DNA of 64,000 nt, from NCBI GenBank assembly GCA_028873815.1, contig JAPPNN010000050.1, positions 1 to 64,000 on the forward strand, in the 5' to 3' direction. The notes beneath the pieces were generated by a model, which worked only from the letters and a program-made list of their open reading frames with translations, was not told the DNA's origin and did no database searches. The stretch comes from Gemmatimonadota bacterium (GTDB lineage Bacteria; Gemmatimonadota; Gemmatimonadetes; Longimicrobiales; Gaopeijiaceae). Shown here piece after piece: positions 17,654 through 26,309 of the stretch. The position numbers and the translations under genes are program-made. Every line of letters begins with the position of its first letter. Positions within the stretch are counted from its first letter, which is position 1.

Positions 17654-18074
17654 GCGGATCTGGTCCTTGTCAGCGCGGCCGGTGACAACGCACGAAACCT
17701 GGGCGGCCCACTAACATCTGGAGTACCCACCCGATCAGCATGTTCGACCCATGGGACTGGGGGACAGTTCGTAGCACGGCGATTCTCCGCGATCCGTGCT
17801 ACCGGGCTCGGTAGGTCGTGGGGATGATCTCCAGCGCAGTGCCAGCGTCTCCGCTGTGTTGCGGTCTGGCGAGGGAGCCGCAACCTGCGAGGACTGCGGG
17901 CTACAGCGTTACCAGCGGCGGGGGAGGTAATCCCGTGAGGCCAGCCCGTTGAGCCGACTGCTGGAGGGCTTCCGAAGCCATCAGGGAGAGGGGTGGTGTG
18001 CCTGCGGGAAGGTCCCGCCATTCGAACCCGGTTTTCCCGCTTTCGCGCCCCGGTCCAGCAAGATCCAGTTCAAC
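17654..18074. other. Gene-free stretch after the restriction gene
   Basis: No supportable gene. The right part (about 17995-18074, containing GGTCCCGCCATTCGA) resembles the sequence left of repeat copy 1, suggesting that the dispersed repeat unit is longer than its 52 bp conserved end. Confidence 0.4.
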
Positions 18075-18127
18075 GGCAGGAAACGCAGATCGTGCAGCCC
18101 TGTAAGTAGTTAGACGATTTCCTGCCG
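18075..18127 (+). repeat. Dispersed ~52 bp repeat, copy 2 (putative attachment site)
   Basis: Perfect 9 bp inverted ends, GGCAGGAAA (18075-18083) and TTTCCTGCC (18118-18126), enclose the core CGCAGATCGTGCAG and CCCTGTAAGTAGTTAGACGA. It is in direct orientation to copies 1 and 3 and carries an exact match to the 14 bp found upstream of both integrase genes. Confidence 0.75.
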
Positions 18128-18182
18128 GGATTCGGCCCTGTGGCGATGCGCCTCTTGCACACCTCCGGTACGGCCCAGCACA

Positions 18183-19166
18183 TCAGGACTCCCACCAGAT
18201 TCGAGCCCCCGCCAGCCGGTCCGAACTCCATGTCTTGACGCGTTCCGTCAGCCCCCGGCCCGCACGCCTGCGCGCCCGGTTCTCAAGGGCGATGGCGTGC
18301 TTCAGGGCGGCGTTCAGGCCACCGTATTCGTCGAGCGTGCGGACATCTCCCCCGAGGATGGCCTGCTCGATGCGGGCGAGATCGCGCCGGGTCTCCTCGT
18401 CGATTTCGGACGGGCGCGGATACCGCGACCAGTTGGCCAGCACCCGGCTCGTCCTCCCGTACTCCTTCCATCTCCGGACGACCGCCACCACCTCGATCTT
18501 GAGGCCGAGGTCCCAGAGCCCCTTCCAGAGATCGCCGTGCTTCGCGCCCCACGAGCGGATCGCCGTCGCGGTCTCGTAACCCGGTTCGGCGTAGACGAAG
18601 ACGGCGCGCTCCGTGTCCAGCGCGATGGGCAGCCCGAGCGGGAAGAAGCGCCGGAGACCCCCGAGCGCGCCCCGGTAGACCCGTTGGGGAAGAAGCCCCC
18701 GCTCGATCCCGAGCGCCTCGAAGGCGGCCACCCGGTCGGCTTCGGTGGGAAGCCACGGCAGGCGGGGATGTTCGAGCACGTAGTCGAGCCCGAGCAGGCG
18801 CCGCATCGTCACCTCCGGCGACGTGATCCTCCGGCGGCGGCGGTCCCCCAAGCCGAGCGCCTTGTAGATCGGGCGACCGTGGATACGGCAGATCCGCCCG
18901 ATGCCCTTGATGCCGGGCGGCTTCTCCTCGATGGCCACGCCCTGGGCGACGAGCTTGCGGACGGCGCGGCCCACCTTTTCGTGGTGGGACCCGAGGAAGC
19001 TCGTCCACTGTACGCGGGTGAACACGCCGCCGTGGCAGCAGGCCAAGGCGATCCATTCGGCACGGCGTCCCTTCCAGCCGAAGGGCTTCAACCCTTCTGC
19101 GCGCTCCCTGAGACCGGGGACCGCTCTGCCCGCCGCAGGACCGATCCATTGCTTCGGTGTCTCCAT
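18183..19166 (-). CDS. Winged-helix-like protein, paralogue of the gene at 5716-6654
   Basis: 327 aa, ATG start. It aligns over its length with the plus-strand gene at 5716: shared blocks include GRRAEWIALA, CRIxxRxxYKALG and LPWLPTEAxxVAAFEALGI. The N-terminal third has a winged-helix pattern; the remainder is an unrecognised alpha/beta region followed by charged helices. It lies about 55 bp inside repeat copy 2, while its paralogue lies near repeat copy 1. That placement suggests a gene family travelling with these elements, perhaps in replication or mobilisation, but no catalytic motif is visible. Confidence 0.75.
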   Translation of the reverse strand: METPKQWIGPAAGRAVPGLRERAEGLKPFGWKGRRAEWIALACCHGGVFTRVQWTSFLGSHHEKVGRAVRKLVAQGVAIEEKPPGIKGIGRICRIHGRPIYKALGLGDRRRRRITSPEVTMRRLLGLDYVLEHPRLPWLPTEADRVAAFEALGIERGLLPQRVYRGALGGLRRFFPLGLPIALDTERAVFVYAEPGYETATAIRSWGAKHGDLWKGLWDLGLKIEVVAVVRRWKEYGRTSRVLANWSRYPRPSEIDEETRRDLARIEQAILGGDVRTLDEYGGLNAALKHAIALENRARRRAGRGLTERVKTWSSDRLAGARIWWES

Positions 19167-19571
19167 GCCCGAAACGGTGAAGGGCCGCTTGGAGGGAAGT
19201 CAACCCACAGAGAATGCCTTGAAGTCCGTTGGCCTTCAGAGATGTTCGACAGCGTTCGCCGCTCGGAAGAGGGCTCCGCCAGGGAGGTGGCAGATACCCC
19301 CGAAGTCACGATAGCGAGCAGGTCGCCGTGGGATTGCGTTGCGGGCGACGATGTCCCGGTTCCCCCGAGAAGTCATCGGGCGACCGCAATGTGAAGCCGT
19401 GCTGGCGGCGACAGCTTTCCGATTAACCCCCTACTACGGGGGGAAGATTCCGCATCAAGTGGGGTGTTCAGTACTCTATTCGACTTTGCGACAAAGCCCG
19501 AACGTTGTTGCGTCCATTGGCCGCGGTCCTTCGCGGCCACCACAACCAACCCTCAGAACAGGAGGATTCCG
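19167..19571. other. Upstream region of the secreted-peptide/receptor cluster
   Basis: About 400 bp with no supportable gene. It should hold the promoter for the plus-strand cluster starting at 19572. A small hairpin, CCCC-ctactac-GGGG, occurs near 19430. I could not identify a convincing -35/-10 pair. Confidence 0.4.
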
Positions 19572-19859
19572 ATGACGAGGGTGCTTTCCTTCCTGGCACT
19601 GGCCATGCTCTTCGCTACGGGTGTGGCCGTGGGCGGGACCGTTGGGCCTGCGCCCGCCTACGCGCAGACCGAGGAGACCTGCGAGCAGGACGAGTGCGAT
19701 CCGGCTCCTTGGTGGAAGTTCTGGGCTAGTGACGAGTGCGTCATGAACCCGGGATACCTCACCGGTTGCGACTGGGTCGGCGATGACGAGTGCGCGACGT
19801 ACGCGTGCGGTCAGAAGCTGCCGGGCGGCGGCAACGGCTCAGGAGACGACGACGAGTAG
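19572..19859 (+). CDS. Small secreted acidic cysteine-rich peptide
   Basis: 95 aa from the ATG at 19572, with a good ribosome site (AGGAGGATT). A Sec signal peptide is clear (basic n-region, hydrophobic residues about 4-24, AYAQ cleavage site). The mature ~64 residues are acidic, contain six cysteines (three in DEC tripeptides), two adjacent Trp, and end in a Gly-rich linker and DDDE tail. No family is recognised. It directly precedes a TonB-dependent receptor and, further down, a beta-propeller lipoprotein. The pattern recalls Bacteroidota NVEALA-type secreted peptides that accompany 6-bladed beta-propeller genes, but there is no sequence identity I can claim. A metal-binding or exported signal/peptide role is possible. 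Confidence 0.8.
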   Translation: MTRVLSFLALAMLFATGVAVGGTVGPAPAYAQTEETCEQDECDPAPWWKFWASDECVMNPGYLTGCDWVGDDECATYACGQKLPGGGNGSGDDDE

Positions 19860-19873
19860 GATCCGTCCCGAAG

Positions 19874-19911
19874 CAGGGGGTGGCGGGCGCGGGCTGGCCT
19901 GCCGCCCCCTG
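19874..19911. other. GC-rich hairpin between the peptide and receptor genes
   Basis: CAGGGGG...CCCCCTG with a further GGC/GCC extension forms a stem of about 10 bp. There is no T-run, so it is not a classical terminator. Its place just after the peptide stop could stabilise the upstream message or attenuate expression of the receptor gene. Confidence 0.4.
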
Positions 19912-19960
19912 GTTCGACCGACCAGGGGAGGAGACAGGGAAGAATGAAAGGAAGAGACGA

Positions 19961-22285
19961 ATGATCAGCGTAGCAGCAACAGCGGTGGCAGTAGCCTTGC
20001 AGCAGGCGGCCGTGACCGGAGTGGTCCGTGACAGTACGGACCTGGAGCCGGTCGCTTTCGCGCGAGTGACGGTCGAGATCCCTGAGGTTCCACCACGGGA
20101 AACGGCCACTGACAGATTCGGCGCCTTTACGATGGCGGGACTCGAAGCTGGCGATGCCGTCGGCGTCCTCACCGTGGATGCGTTCGGATATGCGCCTTGG
20201 CGGATGGAATTGACGCAGGCTTTGGACGGCGAACTCACGATTCTGCTTCGAGCGCAGCCGATCGCGCTTGAGGAGATACGCGTCAATGGACGACGGGCGG
20301 CCGACCCGTTGTCGTCGTCTCCGGGAGCCTTCGTGGTGGACCGGGAATTGGTGCGCGCACAGCCCGTGGTGCTGGAGACGGATGTACTCCGCGCCACGGC
20401 CCTTTCCCCTGCCGCGTCGCCGGCGTCCGACTGGGTGGCGGCACCGTTCATTCGGGGCGGGGCGAGCGAGGGCACGCCGGTCTTCCTGGACGGAGTACGG
20501 ATCTTCAACCCGTTCCATGTCGGGGGATTCGTGGCGGCGCTCAACGCCGAGGCCGTCAATCGGGTGACTCTGCTCACGGGATCGTCGAGCGAAGCGCTGG
20601 CGGTGGGGTCGCTTTCGGGTGCCATCGATGTGGCCACCCGGGATGGAGCGCGGGACAGTTTCCGCTCAAGTGGCTCATTGGGTATCGCTTCGCTGCGCAT
20701 GTCCGCCGAGGGACCGGTGGGTCGGTCGGCGTCGTTTCTCGTGGACGCCAGACGCTCATACATCGACCTGCTTACGGCCGGACTAGGAACGATTCTGGAC
20801 AACTCCACGGTGCCGTACTCCTTCGGCGACGTCCATGGAAAGTTCACGAAGGATCTCGGGGGCGTCCGCCGACTCTCGCTGACGGGCTACTGGAACGACG
20901 AAGGCCTCGATTCGAGGCCCCAAGACATCCCCGAGGGAGACGCGGCGCTTGGCCGGGCCTCAAGGGCGATCTGGGGGAACATGGCGCTGGCCGCGCACTA
21001 CCGGGACCGGCTTGGGTCGGCCACCCTGGTCGATCTGAGCGTCGGGCACAGCCGGTTCTCGGGCGACTACACGGTGTTTCAGGGCAAGGCCATGGACGCC
21101 GACACCTCCTCCATCGTGCGCGGTATGATGGGCGAGTACCGGACCGAAGTGCGGCTCCGGCGGCAGTCCGGCAACGTGACCCTCGACGGAGGCGTACAGG
21201 CAACCCGTTTCGAGGCGTCACACAGCGCCGTCGGCAGTGAGTGGGACGGTAGCGACCCGCACGACCTCTTCGAGGCGTTCGATCTTTCGCCCGCGGCGAC
21301 GAGGTTCGCTGCGTTCGGCAGCGTGAAGGCAACCATGGGCGGGGGGTTCGCGGTTGGAGGGGGCCTGCGGGCCGACCACTTCTTCGGCGTCGAGGGCGCG
21401 CTATCGCCCTTGGCGGAGTTGTCGTACCAACGGCCTCGCTGGAGGGCTTGGATATCCGCCAGCCGGTCACATCAAGCGCTGTCGTCGATCCGCAGCGAAG
21501 AACCGGTCTCGTCGAGCTATCTGGCCTACGACCTGTTGGCTCCGGTCCGAGAGGGTCCGCTTCTAAGGAACTCCGAAGTGTCCGGCGGCTGGGAGGGCGG
21601 CACTCACGGTGTGCGCGTTCGGGTAGAAGCCTTCGCCCGGCGGATGGACAACCTTCGCCTTCCCGTCCTGAACAACAATCCCATCGAGTCACTCATGCTC
21701 ATTGAGCCGTCCAAGCGCGAGTTGGGGAGCGGCACGGCGAAGGGGCTGGAATCCACTTGGAGCTGGGCTCCGGCCGGCGGTGGGGCAACCGTGATCGGCA
21801 GCTACCGTTGGGCCAATGTGACCCGAACCGTCGGCGGCCGCACCTATACACCCCGATTCCACAGGAATCACGAAGGGGAGTTGAGTGCGAGTCTGCAACG
21901 TGGCGGCTCGACCTGGTCGGTGCGCTTCTCTGCGCGCAGCGGACAGCCGACGACACCCATCGTGGCCTTCTTGCCTTTCGTCGCCTACCAGTCCCCCGAT
22001 GCGCGCGCGGGTGGTCTCTACGACGATGTCCTGAACTTCGCAGGAGACTACAACTCGGCCACGCTGCCGCCCTACCTGCGAATCGACGTGGGCTGGCGCG
22101 GCTCGAAGGACGTGGACTGGTTCGGCGGCGGAACGCTGACGCCTTTCGCCTCCATCGCCAATCTCTTCAGCCTTCCCAACGTCGTTGGCGTCGCGCCGGA
22201 GCAACGCAGGGACGGCGTGACCGAGCGCGTGTACGCGCCACAGCTTCCGATGCTCCCATTCCTGGGTCTCGAATTCCGATTCTAG
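19961..22285 (+). CDS. TonB-dependent receptor with carboxypeptidase-regulatory-like N-terminal domain
   Basis: 774 aa from the ATG at 19961 (ribosome site AGGAAG). A short signal peptide is followed by a beta-sandwich carboxypeptidase-regulatory-like domain (residues about 20-95, VTGVVRDSTDLEPVAFARVTVE), a plug domain (about 110-230, with PFIRGGASEGTPVFLDGVRIFNPFHVGGF) and a 22-strand-type barrel ending in the aromatic C-terminus LEFRF. It is an outer-membrane importer powered by TonB. The substrate is unknown; the co-transcribed small Cys-rich peptide, DUF4249-like protein and propeller suggest handling of a peptide- or metal-type ligand. An alternative is a SusC-like role, but no SusD-like gene is present. 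Confidence 0.9.
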   Translation: MISVAATAVAVALQQAAVTGVVRDSTDLEPVAFARVTVEIPEVPPRETATDRFGAFTMAGLEAGDAVGVLTVDAFGYAPWRMELTQALDGELTILLRAQPIALEEIRVNGRRAADPLSSSPGAFVVDRELVRAQPVVLETDVLRATALSPAASPASDWVAAPFIRGGASEGTPVFLDGVRIFNPFHVGGFVAALNAEAVNRVTLLTGSSSEALAVGSLSGAIDVATRDGARDSFRSSGSLGIASLRMSAEGPVGRSASFLVDARRSYIDLLTAGLGTILDNSTVPYSFGDVHGKFTKDLGGVRRLSLTGYWNDEGLDSRPQDIPEGDAALGRASRAIWGNMALAAHYRDRLGSATLVDLSVGHSRFSGDYTVFQGKAMDADTSSIVRGMMGEYRTEVRLRRQSGNVTLDGGVQATRFEASHSAVGSEWDGSDPHDLFEAFDLSPAATRFAAFGSVKATMGGGFAVGGGLRADHFFGVEGALSPLAELSYQRPRWRAWISASRSHQALSSIRSEEPVSSSYLAYDLLAPVREGPLLRNSEVSGGWEGGTHGVRVRVEAFARRMDNLRLPVLNNNPIESLMLIEPSKRELGSGTAKGLESTWSWAPAGGGATVIGSYRWANVTRTVGGRTYTPRFHRNHEGELSASLQRGGSTWSVRFSARSGQPTTPIVAFLPFVAYQSPDARAGGLYDDVLNFAGDYNSATLPPYLRIDVGWRGSKDVDWFGGGTLTPFASIANLFSLPNVVGVAPEQRRDGVTERVYAPQLPMLPFLGLEFRF

Positions 22286-22317
22286 GGATCACCAACCGAT
22301 CGAGAAAGGATCTCATC

Positions 22318-23280
22318 ATGCATGACAATTCGATAGACAGGGCTACGGGCGGCGGGGCCAAGCGCCGTGGGCACGGCCCTGCTCACCTCATCGCCGCATT
22401 GACGGCACTTGGCGCCGCCGTGGCTGCGGGCGCGTGCAACTACACGCATCCGACGGAAGTCTTCGTCCCCGACGAAGACGTCATAGCGGTCGCCGCCGTG
22501 ATCAGTGCGGGATTCGACACCGCCACCTTGCTTGCCACCTACCCGCACCGCGACACACTGGCCGGTCCGCCGGTGGTCGGTGCCCAACTGTCCGGTCCGG
22601 GATGGACGGCCACCTTCTCGCAGGGTCCGGACTCGCATACGCCAGAGGGTCTTTGGGCGTGCAATCTGATATCCGGGTCGGTGGCTTGGAAGGGGCCTGT
22701 ATCATGCTTGCGCGCCCAGCTTCCGGAGCCAATCGAGGTGGGCGGCCGGTACACCCTGTCGGGCACTACGGAACTCGGCGCCTTCTCTGGAGCTACGACC
22801 GTCCCTTCCGCTCCAGTGCTTGTCGAGCCATCGGTGCAGTTCGTTGCCACGCCAACCGGTGACACGTTTGGCGTCGATGTACGATACGAGACTCCTGCCG
22901 GAGTGGAGTTCATCGTAGCGGAGGCCGCCAATGTCGTGCAGGTCGTCGTGGACAGCGCAGGCGACTTGAGCGAGGAACCCAGATGGATAAAGCGCCTCGC
23001 CCCCCGGGAGCTGAACCCGGCGGCTGAGCGCGCTCGCATCATGGTCTGGGGCTATGGTTCCAGTTCGCCCCAGAACGCTTGGCGGCCTCCCGAATTCCGC
23101 CTCGACCTCCACCTCGTCGGCTTCGACGAGAACTTCGCCCGCTTCGCCCGACTCCGCTACGACCGTCTAGTGATCCGCCCTTGGCCCAGCTTCGGGCTCA
23201 GCGGCGATGAAGGCATCTTCGGCTACTTCGGAGCCGCATCCCGTTCAAACCCGGTCCAAGTGATTGTGAGGCCAAAATGA
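22318..23280 (+). CDS. Exported protein, DUF4249-like, receptor-associated
   Basis: 320 aa from the ATG at 22318 (ribosome site GAAAGGA). The N-terminus has a hydrophobic segment ending AAVAAGACNYT, which could be a degenerate lipobox. The remainder is beta-rich with two Ig/beta-sandwich-like halves (VDVRYETPAGVEFIV; ARIMVWGYG) and resembles DUF4249 proteins, which sit next to TonB-dependent receptors and are thought to be surface or periplasmic partners. It starts 32 bp after the receptor stop and overlaps the next gene by 4 bp (ATGA). The family assignment is tentative. Confidence 0.75.
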   Translation: MHDNSIDRATGGGAKRRGHGPAHLIAALTALGAAVAAGACNYTHPTEVFVPDEDVIAVAAVISAGFDTATLLATYPHRDTLAGPPVVGAQLSGPGWTATFSQGPDSHTPEGLWACNLISGSVAWKGPVSCLRAQLPEPIEVGGRYTLSGTTELGAFSGATTVPSAPVLVEPSVQFVATPTGDTFGVDVRYETPAGVEFIVAEAANVVQVVVDSAGDLSEEPRWIKRLAPRELNPAAERARIMVWGYGSSSPQNAWRPPEFRLDLHLVGFDENFARFARLRYDRLVIRPWPSFGLSGDEGIFGYFGAASRSNPVQVIVRPK

Positions 23281-24509
23281 AAACTCGATTCCTACCACCA
23301 CCCCGATTCTTCCCGGTACTCCTGAGCGTGGCCGCGCTTGGGTTCGCGGCCGCCGCCTGTGACGGCCCAAGGAACAACGAAACCGTGCATCCGTTGCCCG
23401 GTCGGATTCCCGGGAGCGAGTGGGCTACGTCGATCACGCGCGACAGCGTTCCGGGGGACATGGCACCCGAACGGCTGGCGAAGTGGACCGCCGCGCGCGA
23501 CGCGATCCGAAACGCCCGCCTTGTCGTGGCAATCGGCAGCGCGGGGATGGATCATTCGGAACGTTCGGATCCCACAGTCTTCGGAAGTCTGGCCGATGTC
23601 GCGGTCGACACCTCTGGTCTTGTCTACGTTCTCGATGAGCAAGCTCAAGAGGTGCGCGCGTTCGATTTCGCCGGCCGCTTCCTCCACAGATTCGGCGGGT
23701 TCGGAGACGGACCCTCCGAACTTCGGCACGCGATCGGCATCGAACTGCTCGGTGACGGACGGATTCTGGTCGCGTCGCGTGATCTGCGCGTCAAGGTGTT
23801 CGCGCCCACCGAGCAAGGATGGAGCGCGACCCAGACCATCGAGGCCCCCGTCGGCCCCCGCGCGATCTGCTCGATGCGCGACGGGCGAGTCTTTATCAAC
23901 GGCTATCGCCAGGATGCGAACACGCTCGTCCATCAACTGCCGGTCTTCGGAACCGACTCGGTCGCCCCTGCCTTCGGAGGAGGCTATCAGGACGAAAACT
24001 GGCTCGTACAGATGGCGCTCGCCGAGGGTGCGCTGGCATGCGCGAATGCCAGACGCGGTCTGGTGGTGCTCGGCCATCGCGCCATCCCGCTGATTCGGGC
24101 CTTCGACTCGCTCGACGGCTCGCTCGTCTGGGCCTCGAAGCTCGAATCGTTTTCTGGAATGCCCGTCTATCAGGGGGTGAACCAGAGGGGACGAAACTAC
24201 ATTCGCAAGGGACGCCCGGCTCAATGGGATGTTCTGGGCTCGGTCCACCCCGTTGCGGAAGGCCACCTGCTGGTTCAGGTGGGCCACGGAAGCATGGTTC
24301 GACGGACGGTTTCCATCGAGAGCTACCTGTTGGACTCCGAGTCCGGCGCCGGAGCCTTTCTCGGCGATGAGGTGCCGAGAGCCATTCCCTTCGAGGGAGG
24401 ATACATCGCCCTGTATGAGGATCCCTACCCCCGGATCGAGGTCCGGGCATTCGATGATTCGCAGTTGATCAGAATGGCCTCAGCGCCGAAAGGGGTGGCT
24501 GGGCAATGA
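23277..24509 (+). CDS. 6-bladed beta-propeller (NHL-type) lipoprotein
   Basis: 410 aa. A signal peptide ends in a lipobox-like AAAAC (residues about 24-28). The body has repeated propeller blades with typical strands such as VAVDTSGLVYVLDEQAQEVRAFDFAGRFLHRFGGFGDGPSEL and later blades around residues 130-380. Propellers of this type bind ligands or partner proteins at the cell surface. The start overlaps the previous stop (ATGA) and the stop overlaps the next start, so it belongs to the receptor operon. It resembles the second propeller lipoprotein at 30409-31644. Confidence 0.85.
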   Translation: MKTRFLPPPRFFPVLLSVAALGFAAAACDGPRNNETVHPLPGRIPGSEWATSITRDSVPGDMAPERLAKWTAARDAIRNARLVVAIGSAGMDHSERSDPTVFGSLADVAVDTSGLVYVLDEQAQEVRAFDFAGRFLHRFGGFGDGPSELRHAIGIELLGDGRILVASRDLRVKVFAPTEQGWSATQTIEAPVGPRAICSMRDGRVFINGYRQDANTLVHQLPVFGTDSVAPAFGGGYQDENWLVQMALAEGALACANARRGLVVLGHRAIPLIRAFDSLDGSLVWASKLESFSGMPVYQGVNQRGRNYIRKGRPAQWDVLGSVHPVAEGHLLVQVGHGSMVRRTVSIESYLLDSESGAGAFLGDEVPRAIPFEGGYIALYEDPYPRIEVRAFDDSQLIRMASAPKGVAGQ

Positions 24510-25141
24510 CTCGCAAGACAAGGACATGGATCGCCGGTACGGTGTTCACGGTGGGATCGGTTGCGGGCATGGCCCTGGCAACTGCGGGTCTAATGCCCAC
24601 GGTGGACATCGAGCTTGCCGTGCCAGCGCGCGAGGCGCGGGAGTACCGGCCCGGCAGCGTAGCCGCCAACGGCGTCGAGGACGAGATCGTGCTCGTCTAT
24701 CTGGGTTCGTCGTCGTGTGGTTGGTCGAATCTACCCGAGGTATCGCGCGCAGTGAGGGACGCGAAGGTCCTCGTCGCGGAACATGCTCGGAACGCCGGGA
24801 TGCGCTTTTCCGCTCTGGGAATCGCTCTGGACGTGGACGCCTCACGCGGCTGGGCGCATCTTCGCAACGCAGGCTCGTTCGATGAGATTGCGGCAGGCAT
24901 GGGTTGGGCCAACAGTGGAGCCGACAAGTACGTCTTCGGCAACTTGGCTGGCCCGGCATCGACCCCGCAGCTACTTGTCGTCCAACGCTCTCTGAGCACC
25001 GGCCTGGGAGGACGCCCGAAGGCGGAATCCGAGCGGGTTTTGGTGAGGAAGACCGGCTCGAACGCAATCCTGGGTTGGGTGTCGGAGGGAGCTGCATACG
25101 AAGGCCGAACCGGCGAAGTGCGGGCCGCGGGCGGGATGTGA
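24506..25141 (+). CDS. Membrane-anchored thioredoxin-like protein, single-cysteine active site
   Basis: 211 aa. One N-terminal transmembrane anchor (about residues 9-30) is followed by a region with a thioredoxin-like beta strand and active-site loop, IVLVYLGSSSCGWSN, in which only one Cys of the usual CxxC is present (CGWS). A later FDEIAAGMGWANSGADKYVFG and the TPQLLVVQR strand fit the second half of a thioredoxin fold with a cis-Pro-like TP. It is coupled by 4 bp to the propeller gene. A role in cysteine chemistry of the co-encoded six-Cys peptide is attractive but unproved. Confidence 0.6.
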   Translation: MTRKTRTWIAGTVFTVGSVAGMALATAGLMPTVDIELAVPAREAREYRPGSVAANGVEDEIVLVYLGSSSCGWSNLPEVSRAVRDAKVLVAEHARNAGMRFSALGIALDVDASRGWAHLRNAGSFDEIAAGMGWANSGADKYVFGNLAGPASTPQLLVVQRSLSTGLGGRPKAESERVLVRKTGSNAILGWVSEGAAYEGRTGEVRAAGGM

Positions 25142-25145
25142 TCAC

Positions 25146-26309
25146 ATGGGACTCATGAGATTGATTCGGAGGAGGTCCCGCGATCAGCGCCGGTCCCTGC
25201 GGCGTCCTCCGGCCGTCCTGCCGCTTCAAGTACTCCGGTGTGGCACGCTGCCGATTGCGTTGCTACAATGCGTCATGCTCACGGACACCCTGATCAGAGA
25301 AGTCTTCGACGCGTCGCCGGACGCCATCTTGGTGGTGGATGACGGAGGTGTGATCCGGGATGCCAACGAGCCCGCTGCGACCATGTTCCAATGGGATCGT
25401 GGTGAGTTGGTCGGGCTGAGTGTCGATCTGCTGGTGCCCTTCCAGCATCGCGCGCGCCACTCGGAACTCAGGGCGGAATACGCGCTCCAACCCCGTGCCC
25501 GGCCAATGGGACACGGCTTGCTCCTGCATGGGGAACGAAGAGATGGGAGTCAGTTCCCGGTCGAAATCGCGCTCACGCCCTGGCAACCCGCCGATGACCA
25601 ACCGATGGTCGTCTGCACGGTTCGAGACCTGTCCCGATTCGACCGATGGCGCAGCATGTCGATGGCGAGGGAAGAGGCCGCGGAGGCGGAGCGGACCCGA
25701 ATGGCTGCCGAGTTGCACGACGACATCGTCCAGCGGATGGTCTTCATCAAGCACCGCTTCACTACCCTGCGGAACGCCGAGGGCCTGTCCGGCGACGATG
25801 GCCGTCTGCTGGAGTTGAGCGCAGCCATTGATGGGACCATCGCTTCAATCGAGCGGATCTGCCGAGGTCTGACGCCGCTGGAACTCAAGCACTTCGGACT
25901 GAGCTTCGCGTTGCGGATCCTGTTTCGCGAACATTCCGAAGCAGGGTTCGCGGTTCAAAGCGATCTCATGGATGTGGGGCGCGAACTGGACCCGGCGAAA
26001 GCGCTGTCCCTGTTTCGCATCGTCCAGGAGTCCCTTTCCAACGCGCGCGAGCATTCGGGAGCCGACGAAGCCTTCGTCACCCTGACCCGCGATTCCGACT
26101 GGATTGAAGTTGAAGTCAGGGACGCTGGCGTCGGCTTCGATACCGCCGCCGTCGCTTCGTCGGGGAGCGGCATCGGGCTCCTCGGGATGAGTGAACGAGC
26201 CGCCATGGTCGACGGGCTCTTCGAGGTGCGCAGCAGTCTCGGCAATGGCACGGGAATCCGGGTTCGCGTTCCGGTGGCTGAGCGTGCTTCGGCGGAGGAA
26301 GGGCTGTGA
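25146..26309 (+). CDS. PAS-domain sensor histidine kinase (NarX/DesK-like, HisKA_3)
   Basis: 387 aa as drawn; an internal ATG at 25275 (residue 44) that begins LTDTLIREVFDASPD is an equally good start, since neither has a strong ribosome site. PAS domain about residues 46-165 (ILVVDDGGVIRDANEPAATMF); HisKA_3 dimerisation helix with phospho-acceptor H191 in AAELHDDIVQ; HATPase_c with N-box RIVQESLSNAREHSGA and G-box DAGVGFD and GIGLLGMSERA. There is no transmembrane segment after residue 44, so it is probably cytoplasmic. It phosphorylates the response regulator whose GTG start overlaps its stop (GTGA). Confidence 0.9.
   Translation: MGLMRLIRRRSRDQRRSLRRPPAVLPLQVLRCGTLPIALLQCVMLTDTLIREVFDASPDAILVVDDGGVIRDANEPAATMFQWDRGELVGLSVDLLVPFQHRARHSELRAEYALQPRARPMGHGLLLHGERRDGSQFPVEIALTPWQPADDQPMVVCTVRDLSRFDRWRSMSMAREEAAEAERTRMAAELHDDIVQRMVFIKHRFTTLRNAEGLSGDDGRLLELSAAIDGTIASIERICRGLTPLELKHFGLSFALRILFREHSEAGFAVQSDLMDVGRELDPAKALSLFRIVQESLSNAREHSGADEAFVTLTRDSDWIEVEVRDAGVGFDTAAVASSGSGIGLLGMSERAAMVDGLFEVRSSLGNGTGIRVRVPVAERASAEEGL

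Noticed and set aside
21252-21262. A further GGTAGCGACCC match inside the TonB-receptor gene
   Set aside because: It has no complementary arm within 200 bp and is read in frame as receptor protein, so it is not a fifth structured module.
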